Notes: generated from the sequence alone by a model not told the origin. A stretch of 24,606 nt of DNA from JAXHUH01 sp034211175 (GCA_034211175.1 JAXHUH010000156.1:1-24606), one strand, 5' to 3'; positions 1-8,040 are shown, numbered from the stretch's first letter. A program made the numbers and translations.

Positions 1-936
1 GGTGATTTCGGCGATCCGGGTGTCCGTGCCCACGTCGATGACCGCGACGCGGCCGAGGTCGCGCTCGGCGAGCGCCACGAGGTCGCCGGCGGCACCGACG
101 ACCGACACGATGCCGTCGCCGGCGCTGGTCAGTGGGGTCACGCCCGTAGCCGGCGTCCATCGTGCCGGTCGGTCGTCGTCGTCCCGGCCGATCAGGCCGT
201 CGGTGACGGCGAGCTCGGTGCGGAACCCGGTCCCGACCGACAGCAGCTCGATCGTCCGGTTGCCCGCGCCCGTGGGCAGGAGCCGACGGACGAGATCGGT
301 GTCCTCGCCGAGGATCCACAGCTCGTCAGGGGCGTCGCCGTCGATGAGCGAGACGACGTCCGCCGCGACCTCGGTGAACGACCCGTTGGTCGAGGTGGCC
401 ACCAGGTTGCGGCGTTCGTCGGCGGCGAGCACACCGTCGGTCGTCGACAGGAACGGCTGCGTGCGGTCGAGCACGGCGGCGAGGCCCGGCGCGGCGATCG
501 GGGTGTCGTAGAGCGTCGTCGAACGTCCCTCGGTGACGACCCACACGGCGACGTCCTCGCGTCGGTCGTCGGCCAGCACCGGCACCAGCGCGAGGCGGCC
601 GGGGAGCTCGTTCGCCGCCGGGGTGAGCCGGACCGCGGGGAACGGTTGTGCGTCCTCGACCAGGTCCTCTTTCGGTTCGGTGTCGAGCCCGGCGTCGAAC
701 GTGGCCAGCGGCGAGTCCCCCGGATCGGCCGAGGTCACCGAGGCGGCGTCGTCTCCCGAGCCCGGGGAGAGGACCGTGTCGGTCAGCAGCACGGCCACGA
801 CCGCGGCCAGGAGCAGGAGCACGACGAGCAGGGAACCGGTGGGCCGCTCGCGCTCGGCATGACCGGCGACGGTGTCGGACCGGTCGTCACCCGGCACCGA
901 CTCCACAGTGAGCTCGAGCCCGTCATCCTGCGCCAC
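1..936 (-). CDS. Diverged membrane-anchored propeller-like protein, C-terminus cut by window edge
   Basis: The frame is open for 312 codons from GTG at 936 to the left edge with no stop, so the C-terminus lies outside the window. The N-terminus is acidic. A hydrophobic segment (about residues 35-53, rich in Leu, Val and Ala) follows a short charged stretch, giving a likely N-in, C-out single-pass topology. A PFPAVRLTP motif near residue 95 matches the PFPALRLLP motif of the five genes upstream. The ectodomain has short repeats such as DGVLAADERRNLVATS and GDLVALAER that resemble propeller blades. It differs from its paralogues: the transmembrane sequence is unrelated, and the Thr-rich linker is replaced by an acidic one. 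No cysteine occurs in the visible part, as expected if both conserved cysteines are in the missing part. It is the last visible gene of the array, 56 bases after the previous stop. Function unknown. The GTG is preceded by GGATGGGG, which could serve as ribosome binding site. Confidence 0.75.
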   Translation of the reverse strand, partial: MAQDDGLELTVESVPGDDRSDTVAGHAERERPTGSLLVVLLLLAAVVAVLLTDTVLSPGSGDDAASVTSADPGDSPLATFDAGLDTEPKEDLVEDAQPFPAVRLTPAANELPGRLALVPVLADDRREDVAVWVVTEGRSTTLYDTPIAAPGLAAVLDRTQPFLSTTDGVLAADERRNLVATSTNGSFTEVAADVVSLIDGDAPDELWILGEDTDLVRRLLPTGAGNRTIELLSVGTGFRTELAVTDGLIGRDDDDRPARWTPATGVTPLTSAGDGIVSVVGAAGDLVALAERDLGRVAVIDVGTDTRIAEIT

Positions 937-992
937 GCCCCATCCGTTGTACCCATCGGCGCGAGCCTGTGCGCAGCCGACGGGCGTTCGCC

Positions 993-2333
993 TCAGCAGC
1001 CGGGCCCGTCGGCGGTGACCAGCCAGGCCTCGGCGCCGGCCAGCTCGGCGACCGGAACCTGCTCGCCTGTGGTCACGTCGACGGCGACGAGCTGTTCCGG
1101 GGTGGCGGCGACGAACCGGGTCGGTGAGACCCAGGTCATCGCCGTCACCGGCGCGTCGAAGGTGATCTCGACCGGTTCCGGTTCCGGGCTGGCGAGGTCC
1201 ACCACGGTGATCCGGGGAGCGAACAGGTCTGCGAACGAGCCCGTGTTGCCGTCCGCCTCGGTGCCGAGGTGGCGGAGGGCGACGAGCCCCTGATCGGGGG
1301 CGAAGCAGGCCGCCGCGAGGTCGTCGGGCGCAACCAGCTCCGCGACGACGGCATCGGCGCGGACGTCGATGACCCGTAGTCTGCGGTCCTCGGAGCGGCC
1401 CACGAGGGCGAGGTCACCCCCGGCGGGTCCGGGATTCCACGGCCCGTCGGTGAGGCTGGTGAGCGGTGTGAGCCCACCGTCGGGGGACCAGTAGCCCGTG
1501 GTCGTGCCGTCGTAGCTCAACAGCCCGTCGGCCACCGGCGCCGGAGCGACCGTGTCGACCATCGGCTGGCGCGCCACGAGCAGCTCGCCGCCGGGCAGGC
1601 CGATCTGACGCAGCGACACGTCCTCGACGTCCGGCCCACCGGCCTCGAAGATCCAGACCTCGCCGGGAGACATCCCGTTGGCGACGGCCAGCTGCTGCGG
1701 CTCCTCGTCGTCGCCCGGTCCAACATCGGTGGGCAGTGTCCCGATCGCGCCGGTCGCCCCGTCGACGGTGACCAGGTCATTGTGGCCCGCGAAGAGCACC
1801 GTGCCGCCGGTGTAGACCATCTCGTTCCCGAAGCGCTCGGCGCTGACCGGCACGTCGCCTCGGCTGAGTACGCGTCCGTCGTCGATCAGCCACACCGTCG
1901 AGACGGCACTGTTCGGGTCGAACCCGAACCCGGCGGTGGCGACGGCGAGCGGCACGCCGAGCGCGTCGGCCGCCGGCAGCAGCCGGAGCGCCGGGAACGG
2001 CGCCGTCGGGGTCGTCGTCGGGACGAACTCTCCGCTCGTGGTGGTCGTGGTCTCCGGCGCGGCCGTTGTCGTGGTCGGTGCGGGGTCGGCCGGGCTCGTG
2101 GTGGTGGGGGCTGCGGTCTCGTCACCGTCGGTGGTGAGGACGGCGTCGAGGGCGATCCATCCGACGAGGGCGACGAGCAGCGCGCCGACGACGACGAGCG
2201 GCCCGGACCGCCGCCCGCCGTCGGTCGAGCCGGTCGTGGCTGCTTCGGCACTGGCCGGTGCCGAGGCGGAGCCGACCAGCTCGATCTCGACCTCGTCGTC
2301 GGGTTCGCGGTCGTCGTGCTCCCGGTCGGTCAT
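993..2333 (-). CDS. Membrane-anchored beta-propeller-like protein, array member 2
   Basis: A protein of 446 residues. An acidic cytoplasmic N-terminus (1-40) ends in RR before one transmembrane helix (about 44-66), so the C-terminal part should be extracytoplasmic. A Thr/Pro-rich linker follows (about 68-111, with runs of T), a plausible O-glycosylated stalk. PFPALRLLP (112-120) opens a domain of about 325 residues with repeated beta-type units, for example VWLIDDGRVLSRGD, DGLLSYD followed by YWSPDGG, and RVIDVRADAVVAEL. I read these as propeller blades; no catalytic motif is visible. Only two cysteines occur, C343 in AACFAPDQ and C446, the last residue. Starts at ATG 2333, whose 20-base leader is almost identical to that of the next gene upstream. 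Function unknown; a surface-exposed binding or scaffold protein is possible. Confidence 0.85.
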   Translation of the reverse strand: MTDREHDDREPDDEVEIELVGSASAPASAEAATTGSTDGGRRSGPLVVVGALLVALVGWIALDAVLTTDGDETAAPTTTSPADPAPTTTTAAPETTTTTSGEFVPTTTPTAPFPALRLLPAADALGVPLAVATAGFGFDPNSAVSTVWLIDDGRVLSRGDVPVSAERFGNEMVYTGGTVLFAGHNDLVTVDGATGAIGTLPTDVGPGDDEEPQQLAVANGMSPGEVWIFEAGGPDVEDVSLRQIGLPGGELLVARQPMVDTVAPAPVADGLLSYDGTTTGYWSPDGGLTPLTSLTDGPWNPGPAGGDLALVGRSEDRRLRVIDVRADAVVAELVAPDDLAAACFAPDQGLVALRHLGTEADGNTGSFADLFAPRITVVDLASPEPEPVEITFDAPVTAMTWVSPTRFVAATPEQLVAVDVTTGEQVPVAELAGAEAWLVTADGPGC

Positions 2334-2353
2334 CGCCCCATCCGCATCGGTCG
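2334..2353 (-). promoter_or_regulatory. Shared translation-initiation leader (copy in front of member 2)
   Basis: The 20 bases just before ATG 2333 match 19 of 20 bases before ATG 3732 (3733-3752). Read on the minus strand, both carry GGATGG about 4-5 bases before the start codon, a plausible ribosome binding site. Member 1 has a related GGATGGGG before its GTG. The conservation extends beyond a Shine-Dalgarno core, so shared ancestry by duplication is likely. Confidence 0.5.
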
Positions 2354-2361
2354 ACAGCCCA

Positions 2362-3732
2362 TCAGCATCCGGGGCCGTCCGCGTGGACGAGCCAGGCCTC
2401 GGCGCCGGCCAGTTCGGCGATCGCCGTCTGCTCGCTGGTGGCCACGTCGACCAGGACGAGCTGCTCGGGGGTGGCGGCGATGAGCCCGGTCGGCGAGATC
2501 CACGCCAGGTCCGTCACCGGCGCGCCGAGGTCGATCTCGGTCGCTGGTTCGTCGGGCCGGGCCAGGTCGAGGACGGAGACCCTGGGCTCGTACGCCCAGA
2601 GGACGACGAGGTCGTCGTCGCGTCCGGCGGGGTTGGAGGCCTCGAGATCGAGGTGGCGCACGGCCAGGTGGCGCCGGTCGGGACCGAAGCAGCCGTCGAA
2701 CGCGTTCTCCGCCGTGCCCGGCGGATCGGCGATCTCGGCCACGATCCGATCGGCGCGTGCGTCGACGATCCGGAATCGGCGTCCGGATCGTGCGTCGGTC
2801 CAGAACGCCGCCAGATCGCCCTGGACGCCCAAGAGTGCCCACGACCCGTCGCTAAGGCTCTCGAGCGGCGCCGAGCCGCGCTCCGGGCTCCAATACGAGA
2901 GACCGGTTCCCGACTCGGGGTAGACGAGGAGACCGTCGGCGATCGCTGAGGCCAACGCCGATGTTCCGTCGAGTCGGCTCTGCGCACCGAAGAGCTCCTC
3001 CCCGCGCGCCGAGAGGCGGATCAACGACGTGGGAACCAGTCCGTCGGTCTGCTCGGAGAGGTCCAGCACCTCCAGCCACGCTTCGCCGTCGCTCGCACCG
3101 TTGAAGACCCGATTCGGTCGATGCTCGCCCCCGCCCGGCAGCGGGCTGACCGATCGCGCGCCGGTTGCGCCGTCCACCCTGACGACGCCGTCGTTGCCCG
3201 GCGCGATGAACACGCCGGCGGTGAATGCGCTGCCGCGGCCGAACATGGGGCCGAGGGGTGGGAGGTCGTCGCGGCTGAGCGCCCGGCCGTCGTCGAGGAA
3301 CCACACGCTCGACGACTCGGGCACCGGCATCGGGTCGGACGGATCGATCGTCAGCTGCGTCGGAACGACGGCGAGCGGTACGTCGATCGCAGGGGCGTCG
3401 GGCAGGAGCCGGAGCGCGGGGAACGGTGCCGTGGCCGCCGCATCGGCGGTCGTGGTCGTCGTCGGCGGCCGGGTGGTGGTGGTCGTCGGTGCGGGGTCGA
3501 CCGGAGTCGTGGTCGTCGGCGTCGCCGTCTCGTCGCCGTGATCGGTGAGTACGGCGTCGAGGGCGATCCAGCCGATGAGGGCCACGAGCAGCGCGCCGAC
3601 GACCACCAGCGGGCCGGAGCGCCGGCCGCCGTCGGTCGAGTCGATCGTGGCCCCTTCGACGTGGGCCGGCGCCGAGGCGGAGCCGACCAGCTCGATCCCG
3701 ACCTCGTCGCTGGACTCCGGTTCGTCGTTCAT
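2362..3732 (-). CDS. Membrane-anchored beta-propeller-like protein, array member 3
   Basis: A 456-residue paralogue of the neighbouring genes. The start at ATG 3732 (MNDEPESS) is chosen because it aligns with the N-termini of its paralogues; the frame stays open further upstream but there it overlaps the end of the preceding gene. Layout: acidic N-terminus 1-38, transmembrane helix about 41-62 (SGPLVVVGALLVALIGW), Thr/Pro linker about 66-102, PFPALRLLP 103-111, then the blade-like ectodomain. Recognisable units are VWFLDDGRALSRDD, YWSPERGSAPLESLSDG and RIVDARADRIVAEI. The two cysteines are C348 (DGCFGPDRR) and C456 at the C-terminus. It lies 43 bases after the stop of member 4 and 28 bases before the start of member 2, consistent with one transcript. 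Role unknown. Confidence 0.85.
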   Translation of the reverse strand: MNDEPESSDEVGIELVGSASAPAHVEGATIDSTDGGRRSGPLVVVGALLVALIGWIALDAVLTDHGDETATPTTTTPVDPAPTTTTTRPPTTTTTADAAATAPFPALRLLPDAPAIDVPLAVVPTQLTIDPSDPMPVPESSSVWFLDDGRALSRDDLPPLGPMFGRGSAFTAGVFIAPGNDGVVRVDGATGARSVSPLPGGGEHRPNRVFNGASDGEAWLEVLDLSEQTDGLVPTSLIRLSARGEELFGAQSRLDGTSALASAIADGLLVYPESGTGLSYWSPERGSAPLESLSDGSWALLGVQGDLAAFWTDARSGRRFRIVDARADRIVAEIADPPGTAENAFDGCFGPDRRHLAVRHLDLEASNPAGRDDDLVVLWAYEPRVSVLDLARPDEPATEIDLGAPVTDLAWISPTGLIAATPEQLVLVDVATSEQTAIAELAGAEAWLVHADGPGC

Positions 3733-3752
3733 CGCTCCATCCGCATCGGTCG
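3733..3752 (-). promoter_or_regulatory. Shared translation-initiation leader (copy in front of member 3)
   Basis: This is the second copy of the 20-base leader, differing from the one at 2334-2353 at a single base. It lies directly before ATG 3732 and supports that codon as the start of member 3 rather than any upstream in-frame codon. Confidence 0.5.
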
Positions 3753-3775
3753 GGAGATGGTCGACCCGGCCCGGG

Positions 3776-5152
3776 TCAGCATCCGAGGCCGTCGGCATCG
3801 ACGAGCCAGGCCTCGGCGCCGGCGAGCTCGGCGACCATCGTCTGCACGCCGGTGGTGACGTCGACGACCAGCAGTTCGTCGGGCGTGGCGGCAACGAGCG
3901 CAGTGGGTGAGATCCACGTCATGCCGGTGACCTGCGCATCGAATTCGACCTCCGTGGCGGGCTCGTCGGGGCGGGCGATGTCGAGAACCGAGATCCGGGC
4001 CTCGAACGTCAGCACGAAGACGTCGCCGTCGCTGGCGGCGTCGATGGTGGCCTGATCGACGTGGCGCACGGCCAGGCGACGCTGGTCGGGAGCGAAGCAG
4101 CCGCCGACGAGGTCCCCCCTTGTCCCGGGCGGCTCGGTCAGCTCGGCCACGACTTGGTCCGCCCGCACGTCGATGACCAGGATCGGGCGGTCGGGTTGCC
4201 CCGGCGACCAGAACGCTGCGAGGTCGCCCCGTGCCGCTCCGGGTATCCACGGACCGTCGCCGAGACCCTCGATCGGTGCCGCGCCACCCGCCGGGCTCCA
4301 GTACATGATCGGGGCGTCGTCGTTCGGGTACGTGATGAGCCCATCGGCGGCCGCTGCCGGCGACGGTGACGCATCCGGCACCGGGTATCGCTCCCCGAGG
4401 ATCTCCTCGCGTCCGGGCCACAACCGGATGACGTCCAGGGGAGGCGGGCCGGAGGAACGCTCCGACGCGCGGGATGCGGCGCGCACGGCGAGCCACGCCT
4501 CGCCGGGCGCCGAGCCTGCGGCGATGAAGCCCGGTCGTCTCGGGCTGATGCCGGCCACGGAGATGACCGTTCGCTCACCGGTCGAGCTGTTCACGGCGAC
4601 GAGCTCCTCGTCGCCGACCAGGACGAGGCTCCCGTCGGTGAACGCCGTGCCGCCGCCGGTGGTGGGGCCGATCGCCGGGAGATCGCCGCGGCTGAGCACC
4701 CGTTCGCCGTCGATGAACCACACGTTCGACGGGTTGCGGTCCGGCTCCCGGTTCGAGAAGTCGACGGTGGTCGCGAACGGGATCACCGCGATCGGCACGT
4801 CGAGCGCGGGCGCGTCCGGGAGGAGCCGGAGGGCGGGGAACGGTGCAGCGGGTGCAGCCACGGCGGCTGCGGTCGTGGTCGTCGGCTCCGGTGGGATCGT
4901 GGTCGATGGGGCCGGATCGGCCGGGGTCGTGGTGGTGGGGGCGGTGGTCTCCTCGCCGTCGTCGGTCAGGACGGCGTCGAAGCCGATCCAGCCGACGAGG
5001 GCGACGAGCAGCGCACCGACGACGACCAGCGGTCCGGAGTGCCGGCCGCGGTCGGTGGAGCCGGTCTCCGGGGCGTGGACGTCCGGGAGTGACACCGCGT
5101 CGACCAGCTCGACCTCGACGTCGGGCTCGTGGGGATCCGGTTCGTCGTTCAC
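3776..5152 (-). CDS. Membrane-anchored beta-propeller-like protein, array member 4
   Basis: A 458-residue paralogue. The start is GTG 5152: the reading VNDEPDPHEPDVEVEL aligns with the start of member 5. A GAGGA ribosome binding site overlaps the TGA of member 5 ten bases upstream, suggesting translational coupling. The frame is open to 5476, but that stretch is the shadow of member 5. Acidic N-terminus 1-38, transmembrane helix 41-62, Thr/Pro linker about 66-98, PFPALRLLP, then a propeller-like ectodomain with VWFIDGERVLSRGD, DGLITYPND, YWSPAGGAAPIEGLGDG and LVIDVRADQVVAEL units. The two conserved cysteines are present (VGGCFAPDQRR and the terminal Cys). The first 77 codons are about 93% identical at DNA level to those of member 5, far more than the rest of the gene. 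Function unknown. Confidence 0.85.
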   Translation of the reverse strand: MNDEPDPHEPDVEVELVDAVSLPDVHAPETGSTDRGRHSGPLVVVGALLVALVGWIGFDAVLTDDGEETTAPTTTTPADPAPSTTIPPEPTTTTAAAVAAPAAPFPALRLLPDAPALDVPIAVIPFATTVDFSNREPDRNPSNVWFIDGERVLSRGDLPAIGPTTGGGTAFTDGSLVLVGDEELVAVNSSTGERTVISVAGISPRRPGFIAAGSAPGEAWLAVRAASRASERSSGPPPLDVIRLWPGREEILGERYPVPDASPSPAAAADGLITYPNDDAPIMYWSPAGGAAPIEGLGDGPWIPGAARGDLAAFWSPGQPDRPILVIDVRADQVVAELTEPPGTRGDLVGGCFAPDQRRLAVRHVDQATIDAASDGDVFVLTFEARISVLDIARPDEPATEVEFDAQVTGMTWISPTALVAATPDELLVVDVTTGVQTMVAELAGAEAWLVDADGLGC

Positions 5153-5162
5153 GGCAGCGTCC

Positions 5163-6494
5163 TCAACAACTCCCACCGGCGCTGGCGATCCGCCAGAGGT
5201 CTGCGCCGGCGATCTCACCGACGAGGGAGGGCTCACCCGCCGCGACGTCGACCGCCAGCAGATGCTCGGAGGTCGCCGCGACGAACTGGCCCGACGAGGT
5301 CCACGCCAACCCGAGCACCGGCTCGCCGAGCTCGATCGTCCGAAGCTCCCCGGGCCGGGCGAGGTCCAGCAGGGACACGAAGGTCTCCGACTCCAGCCGT
5401 TCGTCGAGCGAGCCGTCCTCGGGGAGCACGATGTGGCGGAACGCCACCTGCCGTCCGACGGGATCGAAGCAACCACCGAAGCTCAGCTCCGGCTCGGGGA
5501 AGGACGCCATGAGCGTGTCGGTACGCACGTCGACGACGTGGGTCTCACCGCCCCGAGGCGTGCCGATCAGGACGAGGTCGCCCCACGCGGCGGCGAGGTA
5601 CCCCGATCCGCCCGGAACGCTCTCGAGCGGCGCGGTCCCGCCGTTCGGTTCCCAGCGGACCAGACCGTCGTCCATGGCCAACACGAGCCCGTCGCCGGCG
5701 GGATAGAACGACCACGCCGCCTCGGGGACCGCCAGCTCCTCGGCGGACAACCCATCGGCCGACACGGTCAGGCGCCCGGTGTACCTCGGGGCGTCTCCCA
5801 TGATCGCGTTTCCCTCGACCGCGTCCCGGCCCACCGACTGGATCAGGATCTCGCCGGGGCCCGACCCGCGACCGAAGCCGAGGAGCACCCGATCCTCTCC
5901 GACACCTTCGAACCCGAGGTCCCGGGCGTCACCGGTCAGGGGGTCGACCTCGATCATCCCGTCTCCACCTGCGACCACGAAGGTCTCGCCGAGGAAGAGG
6001 GGTTGCGCCCCCAGGCGGGGAATGCCACTGCGGCTGATCGCTCGCCCGTCGTCGAGGAGCCACAAGGTCGCGTTGTCGTCGGCCGTGGCGGTTTCGAACA
6101 CGTCGTCCGGCCCCGTCACCGACACGACGGCAAGTGGTGCGTCGAGCGCGGGGGCGTCCGGGAGGAGCCGGAGCGCAGGGAACGGCGCGGTGGGGATCGT
6201 CGTCGAGGTGGTCGTCGTGGTCGGGTCCGGCGGTCGTGTGGTCGTCGTCGGTGCGGGGTCGGCCGGGGTCGTGGTGGTGGGGGCGGTGGTCTCCTCGGCG
6301 TCGTCGGTCAGGACGGCGTCGTAGCCGATCCAGCCGACGAGGGCGACGAGCAGCGCACCCACGACGACCAGCGGTCCGGAGCGTCGGCCGCGGTCGGTCG
6401 AGCCGGTCTCCGGGGCGTGGACGTCGGGGAGCGAGACGGCGTCGACCAGCTCGACCTCGACGTCGGGGTCCCGGGGGTCGGGTTCGTCGCTCAC
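5163..6494 (-). CDS. Membrane-anchored beta-propeller-like protein, array member 5
   Basis: A 443-residue paralogue starting at GTG 6494 (reading VSDEPDPRDPDVEVEL). An AGGAC-type ribosome binding site follows directly on the TGA of member 6, only 13 bases upstream. Acidic N-terminus, RRSGPLVVVGALLVALVGW transmembrane helix (about 38-60), Thr-rich linker with several TTTT runs, PFPALRLLP, then the ectodomain with LWLLDDGRAISRSG, DGLVRWEPNGGTAPLESVPGG and HVVDVRTDTLMASF units. The two cysteines are in SFGGCFDPVGRQ and at the C-terminus (GGSC). The central blades differ clearly from those of member 4 although the anchors are nearly identical. Function unknown; the shared architecture suggests that the array proteins assemble together or bind related but different ligands. 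Confidence 0.85.
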   Translation of the reverse strand: MSDEPDPRDPDVEVELVDAVSLPDVHAPETGSTDRGRRSGPLVVVGALLVALVGWIGYDAVLTDDAEETTAPTTTTPADPAPTTTTRPPDPTTTTTSTTIPTAPFPALRLLPDAPALDAPLAVVSVTGPDDVFETATADDNATLWLLDDGRAISRSGIPRLGAQPLFLGETFVVAGGDGMIEVDPLTGDARDLGFEGVGEDRVLLGFGRGSGPGEILIQSVGRDAVEGNAIMGDAPRYTGRLTVSADGLSAEELAVPEAAWSFYPAGDGLVLAMDDGLVRWEPNGGTAPLESVPGGSGYLAAAWGDLVLIGTPRGGETHVVDVRTDTLMASFPEPELSFGGCFDPVGRQVAFRHIVLPEDGSLDERLESETFVSLLDLARPGELRTIELGEPVLGLAWTSSGQFVAATSEHLLAVDVAAGEPSLVGEIAGADLWRIASAGGSC

Positions 6495-6507
6495 GTCCTG
6501 CGTCCTC

Positions 6508-7884
6508 TCAGCACACCGCGCCCGAAGCGCTGACGTGCCAGAGGTCGGCCCCGGCGACCTCGGCGATCGGCCGCGACTCGCCGGTGGCCACGTCGACGGC
6601 GAGCAGGTGCGCTGGCGTGGCGGCGACCAGCTGGTCCGCCGAGGTCCACACCAGCCCGGTCACCGGTTCGCCGAGCTCGACGACCCGGGGCTCGGAGGGA
6701 GAGGCCAGGTCCACCAGGGTCACGAACGTCGCCGCGAGTGGGTAGCCGCCTGACGACCAGTCGACCTCGGCGACAGCGTGGCGCAGGGCCAGGCGGTGCC
6801 CGCCGCGGTCGACGCAGAGGCCGAGCAGGTTCTCCCACCCGTCGGCGTCCGTCGGGTGCTCGGCCAGGAGCGTGTCGGTCCGCACGTCGACGACCCGGAC
6901 GGCGTCGCCCTGCTCGTCGCCGAACACGGCCACGTCACCCCAGGCGAGGGCCGGCAACCACGAACCGTCACCGAGCGCGGTGAGCGGGACCTCGCCGTAG
7001 GTGTCCGTCCAGTAGAGGACCCCACCCCCGGTCGCCCGGACCAGGCCGTCGCCGACGGGAACGGGGTAGGGCAACCCGGTGAACGTCAGGACCGCCTCGG
7101 CGGTCACGCTGTCGTCGTCGCCGAACGTCAGTCTTTGGGCCGAGAACTGCGTCGCCTCGTCGAAGGTGACGAGCCCGCCCTCGGACGGGCTCGCCGTCGT
7201 GACCAGCCACATCGTCTCGGCGGTGGCGCCCCGCCGGAGTCCTGCGACCTGCGAGCCGGGCACGATCGCGTCGAGCTCGACCGCGGTGATCGACCCGGTG
7301 GCCCCGTCGATGATCGTCAAGGCCTCGCCGTCGTTCATCACGACGTCGCCGTCCACGACGACGGCCGGGAATCCGGTGGGGCCCGGCACCTCGAGCGTGA
7401 TCGCACGGCCTCCCTCGACCAGCCACAGCGGGCCCGTGTCGCCGGGCGAGAACGTGTCGCCCGAGTCGGCCGTCACCGTCGCGGTGACCGCGACGCGCGA
7501 CGCGAGCTCCGGCGCATCGGGGAGCAGCCGGAGCGCCGGGAACGGGGCGGCGGGAGCCTCGGCGACGGTGGCGGTCGTCGGAGGCTCGGTCGGCGTGGTC
7601 GTCGGGCCCGGTTCGACCGACGTCGGGGTCGTCGGCGTCGCCGTCTCCTCGGACGCCTCGCCGTCGGAGAGCACGGCATCGAATGCGATCCAGCCGACGA
7701 GGGCGACGAGCAGCGCACCGACCACGATCAGCGGGCCGAGGCGCCGGCCTCCCCCGGTGCCGCCGGTGGTCGCCACCGGGGCAGCGGCGACCTCCGCCGC
7801 CCCGAGCAGCTCGACCTCGACCGCACGGTCGCGGTCACCGCCCCCGGAGCCCGATGCGGAACCGCCCGGCTCGTTGGTGCCCAC
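6508..7884 (-). CDS. Membrane-anchored beta-propeller-like protein, array member 6 (first transcribed)
   Basis: A 458-residue paralogue starting at GTG 7884. The N-terminus is longer and Gly/Ser-rich (about 1-20) before the shared VEVELLGAAEV stretch. GGRRLGPLIVVGALLVALVGW gives the transmembrane helix (about 49-70). The Thr/Pro/Glu linker is less Thr-pure than in members 2-5. PFPALRLLP follows, then the ectodomain with LWLVEGGRAITLEV, DGLVRATGGGVLYWTDTYGEVPLTALGDG and RVVDVRTDTLLAEH units. The two cysteines are in LLGLCVDRGG and at the C-terminus (GAVC). It is the most divergent of the five closely related members. As first gene after the 188-base gap it probably follows the array promoter, but I see no convincing -10/-35 there. 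Function unknown. Confidence 0.85.
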   Translation of the reverse strand: MGTNEPGGSASGSGGGDRDRAVEVELLGAAEVAAAPVATTGGTGGGRRLGPLIVVGALLVALVGWIAFDAVLSDGEASEETATPTTPTSVEPGPTTTPTEPPTTATVAEAPAAPFPALRLLPDAPELASRVAVTATVTADSGDTFSPGDTGPLWLVEGGRAITLEVPGPTGFPAVVVDGDVVMNDGEALTIIDGATGSITAVELDAIVPGSQVAGLRRGATAETMWLVTTASPSEGGLVTFDEATQFSAQRLTFGDDDSVTAEAVLTFTGLPYPVPVGDGLVRATGGGVLYWTDTYGEVPLTALGDGSWLPALAWGDVAVFGDEQGDAVRVVDVRTDTLLAEHPTDADGWENLLGLCVDRGGHRLALRHAVAEVDWSSGGYPLAATFVTLVDLASPSEPRVVELGEPVTGLVWTSADQLVAATPAHLLAVDVATGESRPIAEVAGADLWHVSASGAVC

Positions 7885-7894
7885 CCGACCACTT

Positions 7895-8020
7895 CTAGCC
7901 CAAATGTTTCATATCGCTCTATCGGACCCGGCCAGGGCGTTGCCGACTTCGGCATGCGAGGTGGTGGATCAGTGCAGGTCATCGGCGGTCTTCGGGGTGC
8001 CCATGAAACATCAGGGCTAG
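7895..8020. repeat. MITE-like 126-bp element with 18-bp terminal inverted repeats
   Basis: The left end, 7895-7912, reads CTAGCCCAAATGTTTCAT. The right end, 8003-8020, read on the other strand, is CTAGCCCTGATGTTTCAT. Sixteen of 18 bases match, and the repeats are markedly AT-richer than the surroundings. Each end carries TA just inside the outermost base, which would fit a TA target duplication as seen with IS630/Tc1-type MITEs. No coding frame of substance lies inside. It could instead be a pair of opposed operator sites or a long RNA stem. No second copy is present in this window. Confidence 0.45.
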
Positions 8021-8040
8021 CGCGCCAGATCCCGGTTCTG

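Noticed and set aside
2040..2120. Simple GTC/GTG-type repeats, considered as a CRISPR or VNTR locus (also near 3450, 4880, 6220)
   Set aside because: These encode the Thr-rich linkers; there is no regular repeat-spacer structure.
4173..6533. 786-codon plus-strand open frame
   Set aside because: It is the antisense shadow of array members 4 and 5, whose conserved protein features are on the minus strand.
7904..8020. Small 38-residue plus-strand frame inside the inverted-repeat element
   Set aside because: No ribosome binding site, and no codon bias beyond background. Its ends coincide with the inverted repeats.
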